DNA of 64,000 nt from Oxobacter pfennigii (GCF_001317355.1 NZ_LKET01000021.1:62001-126000); one strand, 5' to 3'. Counted from the first letter of the stretch, positions 26,318 to 34,451 are shown. The notes: generated by a model from the sequence alone, not told the origin. Numbers and translations: made by a program.

Positions 26318-26462
26318 ATTATTTCCTCCTCTCAAGGCATTGGAATTTTTATTTTAAATAAGTACGATCGGATGGGTAACAGCCGTTAAATCCAACAGCC
26401 GTTCATTTCTATTTTTATATTATGTTACTTCAATGTAATTGTTACACCGGATATCTATGTAC

Positions 26463-26494
26463 AGGAAGGGCATGGAGGCACATATGCCCTTCCT
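26463..26494 (-). repeat. conserved 3' hairpin, copy 3
   Basis: AGGAAGGG / CCCTTCCT arms with GGAGGCACAT in the loop; follows paralogue 3. Confidence 0.65.
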
Positions 26495-26505
26495 GAAGAA
26501 TTCGA

Positions 26506-26844
26506 CTAGAAGCCGTAGCCTCCATCACAACCTTTAGCTGTGCCAAAGCATCCTGCACACAGTATGAGCAGGAATACAACGATGATGAACAGTACGCTGT
26601 TGTCGATGTGCTGGTCATCTCCTACTAAAACTGATGAAGTTTCACTATCGCAGCCTTTCTTTGCAACGCCCTTTTCCTTACGACCAAACTGCAGCACTAT
26701 GACTATGAGAATAAGAAGAGCATAGAACCATTTTATTCCAAAATCACCGGTATTACACTCTCCGTATCCTGCCGGACTGCAGCCCACCTTGTAAGGCATA
26801 TACATTGGGACGCAGCATTTTTTCTCATGACGATGTTTTGACAT
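26506..26844 (-). CDS. small Cys/Gly-rich two-helix membrane protein, paralogue 3
   Basis: A 112-residue paralogue (KHRHEKKCCVPMYMPYKVGCSPAGYGECN, helix GIKWFYALLILIVIVLQFGRK, helix NSVLFIIVVFLLILCAGCFG, tail GCDGGYGF). AAAGGGGG lies before ATG 26844; an upstream in-frame start is unsupported. Most divergent of the three in its extra-membrane parts and richest in Cys. It is the promoter-proximal member if the three are cotranscribed, and shares its upstream region with the divergent histidine kinase gene, where a Spo0A-box-like sequence is found. Confidence 0.75.
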   Translation of the reverse strand: MSKHRHEKKCCVPMYMPYKVGCSPAGYGECNTGDFGIKWFYALLILIVIVLQFGRKEKGVAKKGCDSETSSVLVGDDQHIDNSVLFIIVVFLLILCAGCFGTAKGCDGGYGF

Positions 26845-27032
26845 TTTATTTCCCCCTTTCCAGGCATTGGAATGATTTTGATGTAACTTATTTAAAATAA
26901 GTACCAATATGCAGTTTGGTTACTGTCGTAAATTATGTAAAATATTAAAAATTTGTTTAATTGGCCTTTTCTACTTTTATACTATGTGAATATCAAAGAA
27001 TGGTTACACATTAAGAATCAATAAAAAAATTA

Positions 27033-27066
27033 TACGACACAATTAATATGAAAAAAATTCGACAAA
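27033..27066. promoter_or_regulatory. Spo0A-box-like sites between divergent genes
   Basis: TTCGACAAA at 27058-27066 is the exact reverse complement of the 0A-box consensus TTTGTCGAA; a weaker TACGACAC lies at 27033-27040. They lie 60 bp before the sensor-kinase gene and about 200 bp before the small membrane gene array, so Spo0A~P could regulate either. Short motif, so chance cannot be excluded. Confidence 0.5.
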
Positions 27067-27126
27067 TTTTTTTAACATAGCATGATATTATATTAAGAAG
27101 GATACTGTAACAACGGGGTGCGATGT

Positions 27127-29367
27127 ATGAATATATCAAGACTTCAGGATATAAAATGGGAGCCCAAACAAGTCTTTTTTATTTATTTTTCTTTATTGCT
27201 TTCATCCATACTATGTTCATCTCTTCTCTTCAGCTTTTGGGTAAATTATAATGTAATGGTTCACACCGTCATAGAGTTCGTATGTGTATTTATAACATTG
27301 TCTACTTTTTTATTTGTGTGGTGTACATATGATTTGAATAAAAGCATAAATAAAATGGCAGCCTTCGGTTTTATATATGCAGCCGTATTTGATGCTTTCC
27401 ATATGTACTTTTATAGGGGCAACGGATTATTTGCCGGCAGAAGCGTAGATTTATCCGCTAAATACTGGATTATGGGAAGGCTTATTGAGGCATTGATCAT
27501 ATTTATAATGACCTTTAATTTCTTTAAATTTAAGCTAAATAAATGGGTGACACTATTTTTATCACTTATTGCTTCGGGGGTCATAGCATTTAGTATATTA
27601 TATTTTCCCGATATAGTTCCTGTATTTATGGACAGCAATGGTATCACAAAGCCGAGGGTGTTGGTAGAATGTGTTATCATATATATATTTGCATCCAGCA
27701 TAGTTGGTATCCTGGTGAAAAAATTATATAAAAAGAGAGGCAATATAATCGTCTATAAATATGTTCTCCTGGCGCTTCTCTTTGCAATTCCCGCAGAAAT
27801 ATGCTTTTATTTCAGCAGCGATACCCAATCCTATCTTCTCTTATTAGGACATTTTTTTAAAACAACCCATTATTTGTGCCTTTTTTTAGGTATTTTAGAA
27901 AATGTGATAATCAACCCCTACAAGCAATTGGAACAAAAAAATCTTTTTATTTCAGATATTTTAAATCAGATGCCTGTTGGGCTCATGCTGTATAATAAAG
28001 AAAAGTCCCTTGTGCTTTGTAATGACAGGGCGTTAAAATTGTTAGACTGTAATATGGATGAGATAGAAGGAAGATGTATAGGAGAGTTGATACAGAGATT
28101 TTTCAGCAGTAAAGAGGATATTGAAAGTTTTTTTGAACATTATAAGGAAACTAAGTTCACATTAATGAAAAAAGTAATAGTCAAGTTAAAGAGAAAAAAC
28201 AGGTCTATAGTGAGAATAAAGTATGATTTATCTAAATTATCCGATGGGCAGATTTTATTTTTATTCGATGATGCCGGCAGGGACCAGGAGCTCTCAGATT
28301 TGCAGCTTCAAACCCAGACTATACTGAATTCCATGTCAAATGCTGTGATGATAACTGACAGGACTAATAAAATAATAATGCTTAATCGCGCATTCGAAGA
28401 GATCATTGGATTGAATTCAAAGGATGTGTTGGATATGGACCTTCATGAATTCAGAAAAAGATCCCAATTGAATATAGAAAGAGAGTATTACGAAATAAAC
28501 AGGTCTGATATAAGCGGAAAGTCCAGAGAGATATCCTTGATAGCATCAAATGGTGACAGAAAGGAAATGATACATTATTCATCTCCGGTATTTAATGTAA
28601 ACGGGGATTACATAGGAAGTATGAGCACATTCTCCGATATAACCCACCTTAAAAAAGAGCAGGAGAAAATTCAAAACCAGGAGAAGCTGGCCTTGATTGG
28701 AGGCATGGCATCGGGAATTATTCATGAGATAAAGAACCCCCTCTCAATTATAAAAGGATACAGCCAGCTTTTAAAAACGAAGATGAAGGATGAGACTTCA
28801 AAAGAGTATGCACTTAATATAGAAAATGCATCCAACGATATAGACAGGTTTGTCAAGAGCCTTTTAGACCTTGCCAAGCCGCATCCGTCAGCTTTTACGG
28901 AATTATCATTAAATGCCCTGGTGGAAAGCATAGGCATTTTTATGAAGGATTATCTGGCCTCCAGGCGCATTAGCATGTATCTTAATATTTCTCCCGTTGA
29001 AATGAAAATAAAAGGCGATGAGGATAAATTAAGGCAGGTTATACTCAATATGGTTACCAATTCCGTTGATGCCATGGTTGATGGAGCCGATGGAATTATA
29101 GAAGTAAATACAAGGTATATAGATACATCCAACGAAATGATATTGACAATTTCAGATACTGGAAAGGGAATGTCAAAAGAACAACTAAGAAAAATAGGCA
29201 CTCCTTTTTATACTACTAAAGATTCGGGAACGGGCTTAGGCTTAAGCATCTGTTATCAGATAATAAACGAGCATGGTGGCAGGATTGAAGTAACAAGCGA
29301 GGAAGGCAAGGGTACCATCTTTAAAATTTTTTTAAGCTGCTCTGATGAATATCAGGTGGCCAACTGA
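27127..29367 (+). CDS. MASE3-PAS-PAS sensor histidine kinase (sporulation-kinase-like)
   Basis: A 746-residue orphan histidine kinase. Residues ~15-260 form eight hydrophobic segments of a MASE3-type membrane sensor (GFIYAAVFDAFHMYFYRG). Two PAS domains follow (~270-385 and ~395-508, FSDITHLKKEQEK). The HisKA domain has GGMASGIIHEIKNPLSIIKGYSQLL with phosphoacceptor His533, and the ATPase has SDTGKGMSKEQ and GTGLGLSICYQII. HEIKNPL and the lack of an adjacent response regulator are typical of kinases feeding Spo0A. ATG 27127 is preferred over GTG 27118 because GGGGTG is then 6 bases upstream. The following inverted repeat can act as its terminator. Confidence 0.9.
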   Translation: MNISRLQDIKWEPKQVFFIYFSLLLSSILCSSLLFSFWVNYNVMVHTVIEFVCVFITLSTFLFVWCTYDLNKSINKMAAFGFIYAAVFDAFHMYFYRGNGLFAGRSVDLSAKYWIMGRLIEALIIFIMTFNFFKFKLNKWVTLFLSLIASGVIAFSILYFPDIVPVFMDSNGITKPRVLVECVIIYIFASSIVGILVKKLYKKRGNIIVYKYVLLALLFAIPAEICFYFSSDTQSYLLLLGHFFKTTHYLCLFLGILENVIINPYKQLEQKNLFISDILNQMPVGLMLYNKEKSLVLCNDRALKLLDCNMDEIEGRCIGELIQRFFSSKEDIESFFEHYKETKFTLMKKVIVKLKRKNRSIVRIKYDLSKLSDGQILFLFDDAGRDQELSDLQLQTQTILNSMSNAVMITDRTNKIIMLNRAFEEIIGLNSKDVLDMDLHEFRKRSQLNIEREYYEINRSDISGKSREISLIASNGDRKEMIHYSSPVFNVNGDYIGSMSTFSDITHLKKEQEKIQNQEKLALIGGMASGIIHEIKNPLSIIKGYSQLLKTKMKDETSKEYALNIENASNDIDRFVKSLLDLAKPHPSAFTELSLNALVESIGIFMKDYLASRRISMYLNISPVEMKIKGDEDKLRQVILNMVTNSVDAMVDGADGIIEVNTRYIDTSNEMILTISDTGKGMSKEQLRKIGTPFYTTKDSGTGLGLSICYQIINEHGGRIEVTSEEGKGTIFKIFLSCSDEYQVAN

Positions 29368-29377
29368 TTTATACATA

Positions 29378-29443
29378 TTGACATTAAAACTAGTAACTAC
29401 TATAATAGCAACTATAGTTGCTATTACAGTAGTTACTAGTTTT
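29378..29443 (+). promoter_or_regulatory. consensus promoter embedded in a 58-bp inverted repeat (azlCD operator)
   Basis: TTGACA (29378-29383), exactly 17 bp, TATAAT (29401-29406): a perfect sigma-A promoter. Overlapping it, 29386-29443 is an inverted repeat with 29-base arms and one mismatch (29402/29427). Within it are four TAGYAACTA-type nonamers: 29391 and 29406 in direct orientation, 29415 and 29430 inverted, all 15 bp apart in pairs. Followed by TTTTTT and then the azlC ribosome site. It looks like a multi-site operator and may also terminate read-through from the kinase gene. Confidence 0.8.
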
Positions 29444-29458
29444 TTGGAGGGTAATATT

Positions 29459-30184
29459 TTGAATAAACATTTTAAAATTCATCAAGGTCTTAAAGAAGGC
29501 ACTTCATCTGCAATACCTCTTGTTATTGGATTCATACCCATCGCCATGACATTTGGAATATTAGCGAAGGCTACAGGAGTTACAATACTTGAATGCTTTA
29601 TGTTTTCCGCCATGGTTTTTGCAGGTGCAAGCCAGTTTATGGCACTAAATCTTTTAGCCATAGGAGCTGGAATGGGAGAAATAATTTTAACAACTCTTTT
29701 GCTTAATTTCCGCCACTTTTTAATGGGGGCGTCCATTGCAGCCAGGCTGAATGACAGGATGAAAAGATGGATACCTTTTATTGCCTTTACATTGACGGAC
29801 GAATCTTTTTCGGTTTTGTCATTTAAAGAAGGGGAAATTTCAAAAGAATTTATCCTGACATTGCAATATCTTTCATACGCCTCCTGGGTAGGCGGTTCGG
29901 TTCTAGGATATATGTTGGGAGAAGCCATCCCGCCTGATATAAGGGCAAGCATGGGAGTAGGATTATATGCCATGTTTGCAGCCATACTGGTGCCTCAGGC
30001 TAAAAAGAATAAAGAGGCTATGATTCTTGCCTGCATGTCTGCGGCTATTAATTTCATTTTCAGCCTTTTTAAGATATTTCCCAACGGATGGAGCATAATG
30101 GCATCTATTTGTTTGGTATCTTTAGCCGGGCTTTTCATTTTCAAGGAGGAAAAAAAGGAGGTTATAAATGCATATGAACAATAA
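29459..30184 (+). CDS. azlC: AzlC family branched-chain amino acid exporter, large subunit
   Basis: A 241-residue membrane protein which, with AzlD, exports branched-chain amino acids or analogues. Motifs: GLKEGTSSAIPLVIGFIPIAMTFGILAKATG, MVFAGASQFMALNLLAIGAG, LLLNFRHFLMGASIA and LTDESFSV. TTG 29459 is the start, with GGAGG at 29447-29451; the frame is open further upstream, but that would run through the promoter palindrome. It overlaps azlD by 17 bp. It is placed directly after the operator-like palindrome, so its expression is probably tightly repressed or induced. Confidence 0.92.
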   Translation: MNKHFKIHQGLKEGTSSAIPLVIGFIPIAMTFGILAKATGVTILECFMFSAMVFAGASQFMALNLLAIGAGMGEIILTTLLLNFRHFLMGASIAARLNDRMKRWIPFIAFTLTDESFSVLSFKEGEISKEFILTLQYLSYASWVGGSVLGYMLGEAIPPDIRASMGVGLYAMFAAILVPQAKKNKEAMILACMSAAINFIFSLFKIFPNGWSIMASICLVSLAGLFIFKEEKKEVINAYEQ

Positions 30185-30479
30185 AACAACTCTTCTTATT
30201 TTGGGCATGACAGCCGTGACCTTTATTCCAAGGCTTCTTCCTTTTATAATCATTTCATCAAAAAAGCTTCCTGAAAATATAAGGAGATTTCTTCTTTATA
30301 TTCCTTATGCAGCTTTAGGAGCCCTTATAATACCAGGTGTTTTTACAGCGACACCATCTAAGTCCTATGCGGCAATAGTTGGAATGGTGTTTGCAGCTCT
30401 TTTTTCCTGGTATAAAGGGGGAATAATAATACCTGTATTAGGTTCCATGATTATAACTTATATAGTACTTTTGATATGA
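30168..30479 (+). CDS. azlD: AzlD family branched-chain amino acid exporter, small subunit
   Basis: A 103-residue protein with three to four helices, partner of AzlC: LGMTAVTFIPRLLPFIIISSKKLPENIRRFLLYIPYAALGALIIPGVF is the typical N-terminal two thirds. RBS AAGGAGG inside the azlC end gives coupling; ATG 30168 (or 30174) as start. In B. subtilis azlCD lies in an operon with an Lrp-type regulator; here the regulator that follows is of the TrmB type instead. Confidence 0.92.
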   Translation: MHMNNKTTLLILGMTAVTFIPRLLPFIIISSKKLPENIRRFLLYIPYAALGALIIPGVFTATPSKSYAAIVGMVFAALFSWYKGGIIIPVLGSMIITYIVLLI

Positions 30480-30503
30480 AATTGAATGCAGGGAGGTAAA
30501 AAT

Positions 30504-31337
30504 ATGGATGAAGAAATATTAATTGTTGAAGATATGAAAAAACTGGGTTTAAGTGAATATGAAGCCAGAGCCTATTTAAAGCTTCTTGAACAACACCCTG
30601 TTAATGGATATATACTAAGTAAAAACTCGGGCATTCCGAGATCCAGGATATACGAAATACTGGATAATCTTAAAAACAAGCAGATTGTATTTGAACAGAT
30701 AGAAGGGGAAACAACTCTTTATTATCCCTTGGATCCCAAACTGTTGATAAATAAATTAAGAAGCAATTACGAAGATATACTGGATAATTTGGACGAATAC
30801 ACAAAAAGAGTTTACACTGAGGGGCAGTTAACGGGAAAGATGGTTATTATAAAGGGCAGAAATAAAATAATAGATTTTATAAACCTTTTAATTAAGAATG
30901 CGGAAAAGAGAATAGCCTTATCTATATGGGAAGAAGAGATAAACGATTTATCCGGTGCTATCGATGCTGCAATTAAAAGAGGGATTATGTTAAGGGGAAT
31001 ATATTTCGGAAAAACCAAAAGGTATAAAGACCTTGCAACCCATAGGAGACTTGAAAGATATTTGGATGAGAAAAAAGAGCGGTACATGACGGTTATAATA
31101 GATGAGAATCACGTTGTTTCAGGAATAATATCCAGAGGTGAAAACAGCCAGGTTACGTGGACTCAGGATGCAGGCTTCATTGGCCTAAGCGACGATTTTA
31201 TTGCCCATGATATAGAGGTAAATGTATATTCCGACAGCCTGGATAAGGATAAGCAAAAAGAATACGAAGCCTTTTTGGACAATATAAGGAAGGACTATTA
31301 TTCTTTTTCCGATGAAGAATTTAAAAAGTTCAAATAG
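30504..31337 (+). CDS. TrmB family transcriptional regulator
   Basis: A 277-residue regulator: N-terminal winged helix (KKLGLSEYEARAYLKLLEQHPVNGYILSKNSGIPRSRIYEILDNLKNK, the TrmB signature), a short coiled coil, and a C-terminal effector domain of the PLD-like TrmB type (GRNKIIDFINLLIKNAEKRIALSIWEEE). ATG 30504 is selected because GGGAGGT is 6 bases upstream. TrmB proteins mostly sense sugars in archaea; in Firmicutes many have unknown ligands. Its place directly after azlCD makes it the best candidate for binding the palindrome at 29386-29443, an inference from location only. Confidence 0.85.
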   Translation: MDEEILIVEDMKKLGLSEYEARAYLKLLEQHPVNGYILSKNSGIPRSRIYEILDNLKNKQIVFEQIEGETTLYYPLDPKLLINKLRSNYEDILDNLDEYTKRVYTEGQLTGKMVIIKGRNKIIDFINLLIKNAEKRIALSIWEEEINDLSGAIDAAIKRGIMLRGIYFGKTKRYKDLATHRRLERYLDEKKERYMTVIIDENHVVSGIISRGENSQVTWTQDAGFIGLSDDFIAHDIEVNVYSDSLDKDKQKEYEAFLDNIRKDYYSFSDEEFKKFK

Positions 31338-31366
31338 TAGGCAAACAAACTTAAGGAACAAAAGAC

Positions 31367-31405
31367 ATACAGGCTTCATATTATATCTTGATAGCCTGTA
31401 TTTTT
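31367..31405 (+). terminator. terminator after the azlCD-trmB operon
   Basis: ATACAGGCT / AGCCTGTAT arms with a 17-base loop followed by TTTTT. Confidence 0.7.
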
Positions 31406-31434
31406 CATTGAAAAAGTTATCGGGGTGGGAATTT

Positions 31435-31770
31435 ATGAGTCATAGAAGGAGCAGAATGATAAAAACCATTTCTCCTTCGGAGGTCAAAAGAAGGCTTTCT
31501 TTTGATAAAGATATAACACTTGTAGATGTGAGGACTCCTCCTGAATATGTTGAAGGACATATACCGGGCAGTATATTGCTGCCCTTAGAAATGCTGGAGA
31601 CGTTTGCCGAAGAAAAAATGCCTAATAAAAATGCAATCATAGTTGTTTACTGTGAACTGGGAAGGAAAAGCGCCGCAGCGGCATTTATGCTTCATAACTT
31701 AGGGTATAGAAATATATACAATATGGGAGGAATAATAGGCTGGCCTTATGAGACTGAAACGGGAATGTGA
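31435..31770 (+). CDS. single-domain rhodanese
   Basis: A 111-residue rhodanese-fold protein (sulfur transfer or thiol chemistry). ISPSEVKRRLSFDKDITLVDVRTPPEYVEGHIPGSILLPLEML is the typical N-terminal half; the active-site loop is VVYCELGRKS with the catalytic Cys. GGGGTGGGA precedes ATG 31435; the open frame upstream overlaps the previous terminator and is not used. It is transcribed alone between two terminators. The sulfur donor and acceptor are unknown. Confidence 0.88.
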   Translation: MSHRRSRMIKTISPSEVKRRLSFDKDITLVDVRTPPEYVEGHIPGSILLPLEMLETFAEEKMPNKNAIIVVYCELGRKSAAAAFMLHNLGYRNIYNMGGIIGWPYETETGM

Positions 31771-31782
31771 AGAGGGGATAAG

Positions 31783-31817
31783 AAAGCGCATGCTTTAAAA
31801 ATAAAACATGCGCTTTT
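31783..31817 (+). terminator. terminator after the rhodanese gene
   Basis: AAAGCGCATG / CATGCGCTTTT arms with an A-rich loop. Confidence 0.75.
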
Positions 31818-31949
31818 AATAATTTGTATAAACAGCCGGCTGGAATTAGACTCGATACGGCTTGCTATTGATTGACAATAATTATATAATGATACTAATA
31901 CAAACGTCCGAATTAATGTAAAATTAAATAGTCGGAAGGGGTAAAAAAT

Positions 31950-32675
31950 ATGCATAAGTTTATAGATATGATTCTGTTTTTTTCTATTTACTCCTTTATG
32001 GGGTGGGCAATGGAGTCAATATTTGCAGTCATTAAAGAGAGGAAGTTTATAAACAGGGGCTTTTTAACAGGTTTTTTTTGTCCCATTTATGGGTTTGGAG
32101 CTGTTATAATTATCCAGTCCTCAAAATGGGTTTTTAGTATTTTCGGAAACCATTATGCCGGGCCTATGGTTAATATATTGCTTGCCGTGATTTTAGTTAC
32201 TGTACTGGAATATATTACAGGGTTTCTTTTAGAAAGAATTTTTAACTGCAAATGGTGGGATTACAGCAGTGATGCCTTAAATTTTCATGGATACATCTGC
32301 CTCAAATATTCGCTTCTGTGGGGCTTGTTATCCTTTTTGCTTATGCAGGTTGTGCACCCTGTAATTTTAAGGACGGTTTCTTTAATACCGGCAAATGTAA
32401 AAAGCCATCTTGCCATATTTCTGCTTTTGTATTTTATGGCAGATACAGTTAAGTCCGTTGGGGACGCTCTGGATTTAAGGAACGTTATTTTAAATTACTC
32501 TAATATTTCCGTCAATGGCTATTATAAAAAAATTATTCGGTATAAGAGGCTTTTTCTTGCATTTCCCCGGTTGTTAATTTTAAATGCCGGCATTATAAAC
32601 CTTGATATAAGGAGCATACTTAATGATAGAATGGATAAGCTCAAAGTTAAACTTAAAAGCAAATTTCTCCTTTAA
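31950..32675 (+). CDS. CmpB-like putative ABC transporter permease family membrane protein
   Basis: A 241-residue, five-to-six-helix protein of the family annotated as putative ABC-transporter type IV / CmpB: FSIYSFMGWAMESIFAVIKERKFINRGFLTGFFCPIYGFGAVII and NCKWWDYSSDALNFHGYICLKYSLLWGLLSFL are the hallmark regions. Despite the family name no ATPase is encoded nearby, and function is unproven. A strong AAGGGG site precedes the ATG. Its 3' end overlaps the HD-hydrolase gene by 53 bp, an arrangement suggesting coupled expression. Confidence 0.85.
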   Translation: MHKFIDMILFFSIYSFMGWAMESIFAVIKERKFINRGFLTGFFCPIYGFGAVIIIQSSKWVFSIFGNHYAGPMVNILLAVILVTVLEYITGFLLERIFNCKWWDYSSDALNFHGYICLKYSLLWGLLSFLLMQVVHPVILRTVSLIPANVKSHLAIFLLLYFMADTVKSVGDALDLRNVILNYSNISVNGYYKKIIRYKRLFLAFPRLLILNAGIINLDIRSILNDRMDKLKVKLKSKFLL

Positions 32676-33138
32676 AAGTGAACATAAAGAATGTATTCGC
32701 GACATCGTTCAACATGAGATGGTGGGAATGATGAAAAATTTTATACAGCATGGAGAGACAAACTGCCTTGAGCATAGTTTTTATGTATCCTATATCAGTT
32801 ATCTGGTGTGTAAAAATATAGGGCTTGATTACCGCTCAGCCGCCAGAGGCGGATTGCTTCATGATTTTTTCCTCTATGACTGGCACGAAGAAAAACCTTA
32901 TAGAGGGCTTCATGGACTTATTCATCCTAATATTGCATTGCAAAATGCAAACAAGTACTTCGATTTAAACGATAGGGAAAAGGATATCATACTGAAACAT
33001 ATGTGGCCTTTGACCATAAGACTGCCTAAGTACAAGGAGACCTTCGTCGTGCTGATGGCGGATAAATACTGTGCTTTCATGGAAACAATCAGCCTTAGCC
33101 GCTGTAAATATGTATATGAGCTAAGAAAGGAATTTTAA
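32623..33138 (+). CDS. HD-domain phosphohydrolase-like protein
   Basis: A 171-residue HD-superfamily protein: H-x-SFYVSYIS (first His in LEHSF), the HD pair in GGLLHDFFLYDWHEE, then HGLIHPNIALQNANKYFDLNDREKDIILKHMWPLT and the distal Asp in LMADKYCAF. These supply the usual metal ligands, so a phosphohydrolase on nucleotides or second messengers is likely. The start lies within the 3' end of the upstream membrane gene. The N-terminal segment matches how such proteins usually begin, so I keep ATG 32623 although no clear RBS is seen. Confidence 0.8.
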   Translation: MIEWISSKLNLKANFSFKSEHKECIRDIVQHEMVGMMKNFIQHGETNCLEHSFYVSYISYLVCKNIGLDYRSAARGGLLHDFFLYDWHEEKPYRGLHGLIHPNIALQNANKYFDLNDREKDIILKHMWPLTIRLPKYKETFVVLMADKYCAFMETISLSRCKYVYELRKEF

Positions 33139-33180
33139 TAGTCTATAAAGAAATATAGTAATTTACATGATTGGAAAAGT

Positions 33181-33227
33181 TTGACCATGCATATATTTTT
33201 AGTTATAATGCAATTGGACAGTTGTCC
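33181..33227 (+). promoter_or_regulatory. promoter and operator of the tetR gene
   Basis: TTGACC (33181-33186), 17 bp, TATAAT (33204-33209), then the inverted repeat GGACA-GT-TGTCC at 33216-33227 over the expected transcription start. Suggests autorepression by the TetR protein encoded next. Confidence 0.65.
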
Positions 33228-33250
33228 GAATTATATTGGAGGAATGTATT

Positions 33251-33832
33251 ATGGTCAATGAACCAGAAAAGGTGAATCAAGCTCAAAAAATAATCAGCGC
33301 TGCTTTTAAATGCATATCCGTAAAAGGATATGCAAATGTTTCGCTAAGAGATATTGCAGATGAAGCGGGCGTGGTATTAAGCCAATTGAACTATTATTAT
33401 AAAAATAAAGAAGGATTGTTTACGGAAATAATAAAAAGAATGGCCCAACAGTATTTGAGCGAAGTTGAAGAAATTTTGAAAAAGGGACAATCGGAAAAGG
33501 AAAGGATATCCAGCCTCATTGAATATTTTCAAAGATTGCTGAGAAAAAATCCCGAGCTTTTTAAGCTTCTTTTTGATTTAACCAGCATGGCTCTATGGTC
33601 GGCATCTTTAAAAGAACTTTTAAATGACTTTTTTAATAAAGTAGCTAATTTAATAGAGAAATATATTATCAGCGAGTTTTCCGTTAAAGAAAAATTCAAA
33701 TACAGCTCTCCTGTGACACTATCCCGAATGATGCTGGGTGCTCTGTTCGGTACTTCCATACAAGTGATGCTGGCTGATGAAAAAGAGGATATGATTTATT
33801 CCTTATCAACAATGAAGGTACTCTTCGAATAA
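33251..33832 (+). CDS. TetR family transcriptional regulator
   Basis: A 193-residue TetR-type repressor: N-terminal helix-turn-helix ISAAFKCISVKGYANVSLRDIADEAGVVLSQLNYYYKNKEGLFTEII; all-helical ligand domain follows. GGAGGA lies 6 bases before ATG 33251; a TTG further upstream lies within that site and is not used. Likely autoregulated through the inverted repeat at 33216-33227. No obvious target efflux gene is adjacent except the small 33912 gene; ligand unknown. Confidence 0.88.
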   Translation: MVNEPEKVNQAQKIISAAFKCISVKGYANVSLRDIADEAGVVLSQLNYYYKNKEGLFTEIIKRMAQQYLSEVEEILKKGQSEKERISSLIEYFQRLLRKNPELFKLLFDLTSMALWSASLKELLNDFFNKVANLIEKYIISEFSVKEKFKYSSPVTLSRMMLGALFGTSIQVMLADEKEDMIYSLSTMKVLFE

Positions 33833-33911
33833 AAAGAATGTTGTTATTATGGCAATATGCACCATGCAGCATATTATATAGTATGATTTTTAAATTTAAT
33901 GGAGGTAATGA

Positions 33912-34322
33912 ATGTATCCTTATTTTAACGCCGGATATTACGGTCAATGCCCTGTTCTTTACAGGAATTTTGCATATCCATATGGTGCATATTATCGGAG
34001 CCTGCAAACAGGCAGAGAGCAGACTTTGGCCTTATGGGAAGAGTATCATGCAAAAATGAGAGCCTCAGAGGATTCAGACATTGAAGAAAAGAAGGGGAAA
34101 GATATTACAAGCGGATTAGGAAATGCAGGGCATTTTCTCCCTGCAGCTCTGAAAGCACATTTTATGAGAACAGCAGCCGAAGCGCCAGGATATGAGGAAA
34201 AACTTCAGCGATTAAATGCAAAAGATCCCAGAATTTTAGAAGAGCTTATGGACTTAGGAATGTCAGAGGAAGGTTCAAAAGCCTTTATACTTAAAATAAT
34301 TAAAATTGCAAATAAGGAATAA
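33912..34322 (+). CDS. hypothetical protein, 136 aa, Tyr-rich N-terminus
   Basis: Not recognised. Residues 1-35 are rich in Tyr/Pro (MYPYFNAGYYGQCPVLYRNFAYPYGAYY), reminiscent of spore-coat or surface proteins; the rest is helical and charged (EEYHAKMRASEDSDIEEKKGKD ... LEELMDLGMSEEGSKAFILKIIKIANKE). GGAGG lies 7 bases upstream of the ATG and a terminator follows at 34340-34367, supporting a real gene. A spore role is only a guess. Confidence 0.6.
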   Translation: MYPYFNAGYYGQCPVLYRNFAYPYGAYYRSLQTGREQTLALWEEYHAKMRASEDSDIEEKKGKDITSGLGNAGHFLPAALKAHFMRTAAEAPGYEEKLQRLNAKDPRILEELMDLGMSEEGSKAFILKIIKIANKE

Positions 34323-34339
34323 AAATTTTTAAATTATTT

Positions 34340-34367
34340 AAAGCGCATGTACACCATGTGCTTTTTT
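34340..34367 (+). terminator. Rho-independent terminator
   Basis: AAAGCGCATG / CATGTGCTTT stem (one G-U type pair) followed by TTTT. Confidence 0.75.
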
Positions 34368-34404
34368 GTATCCAGTAGCAACAGTGAATAATACAGCAGA
34401 TGTA

Positions 34405-34451
34405 TTGACAGTTATTGCATGCTATGATAAATTAAATAATTAGATATCTAA
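34405..34451 (+). promoter_or_regulatory. promoter and MarR operator candidate
   Basis: TTGACA (34405-34410), 17 bp, TAAATT (34428-34433), and the perfect palindrome TTAGATATCTAA at 34440-34451 at the expected start site. A related TTAG-N4-CTAA site lies before the ABC exporter at 34970-34981. Confidence 0.65.

Noticed and set aside
29345-29458. N-terminal extension of AzlC from ATG 29345
   Set aside because: It would translate the promoter-operator palindrome; the TTG at 29459 has the RBS and matches the family start.
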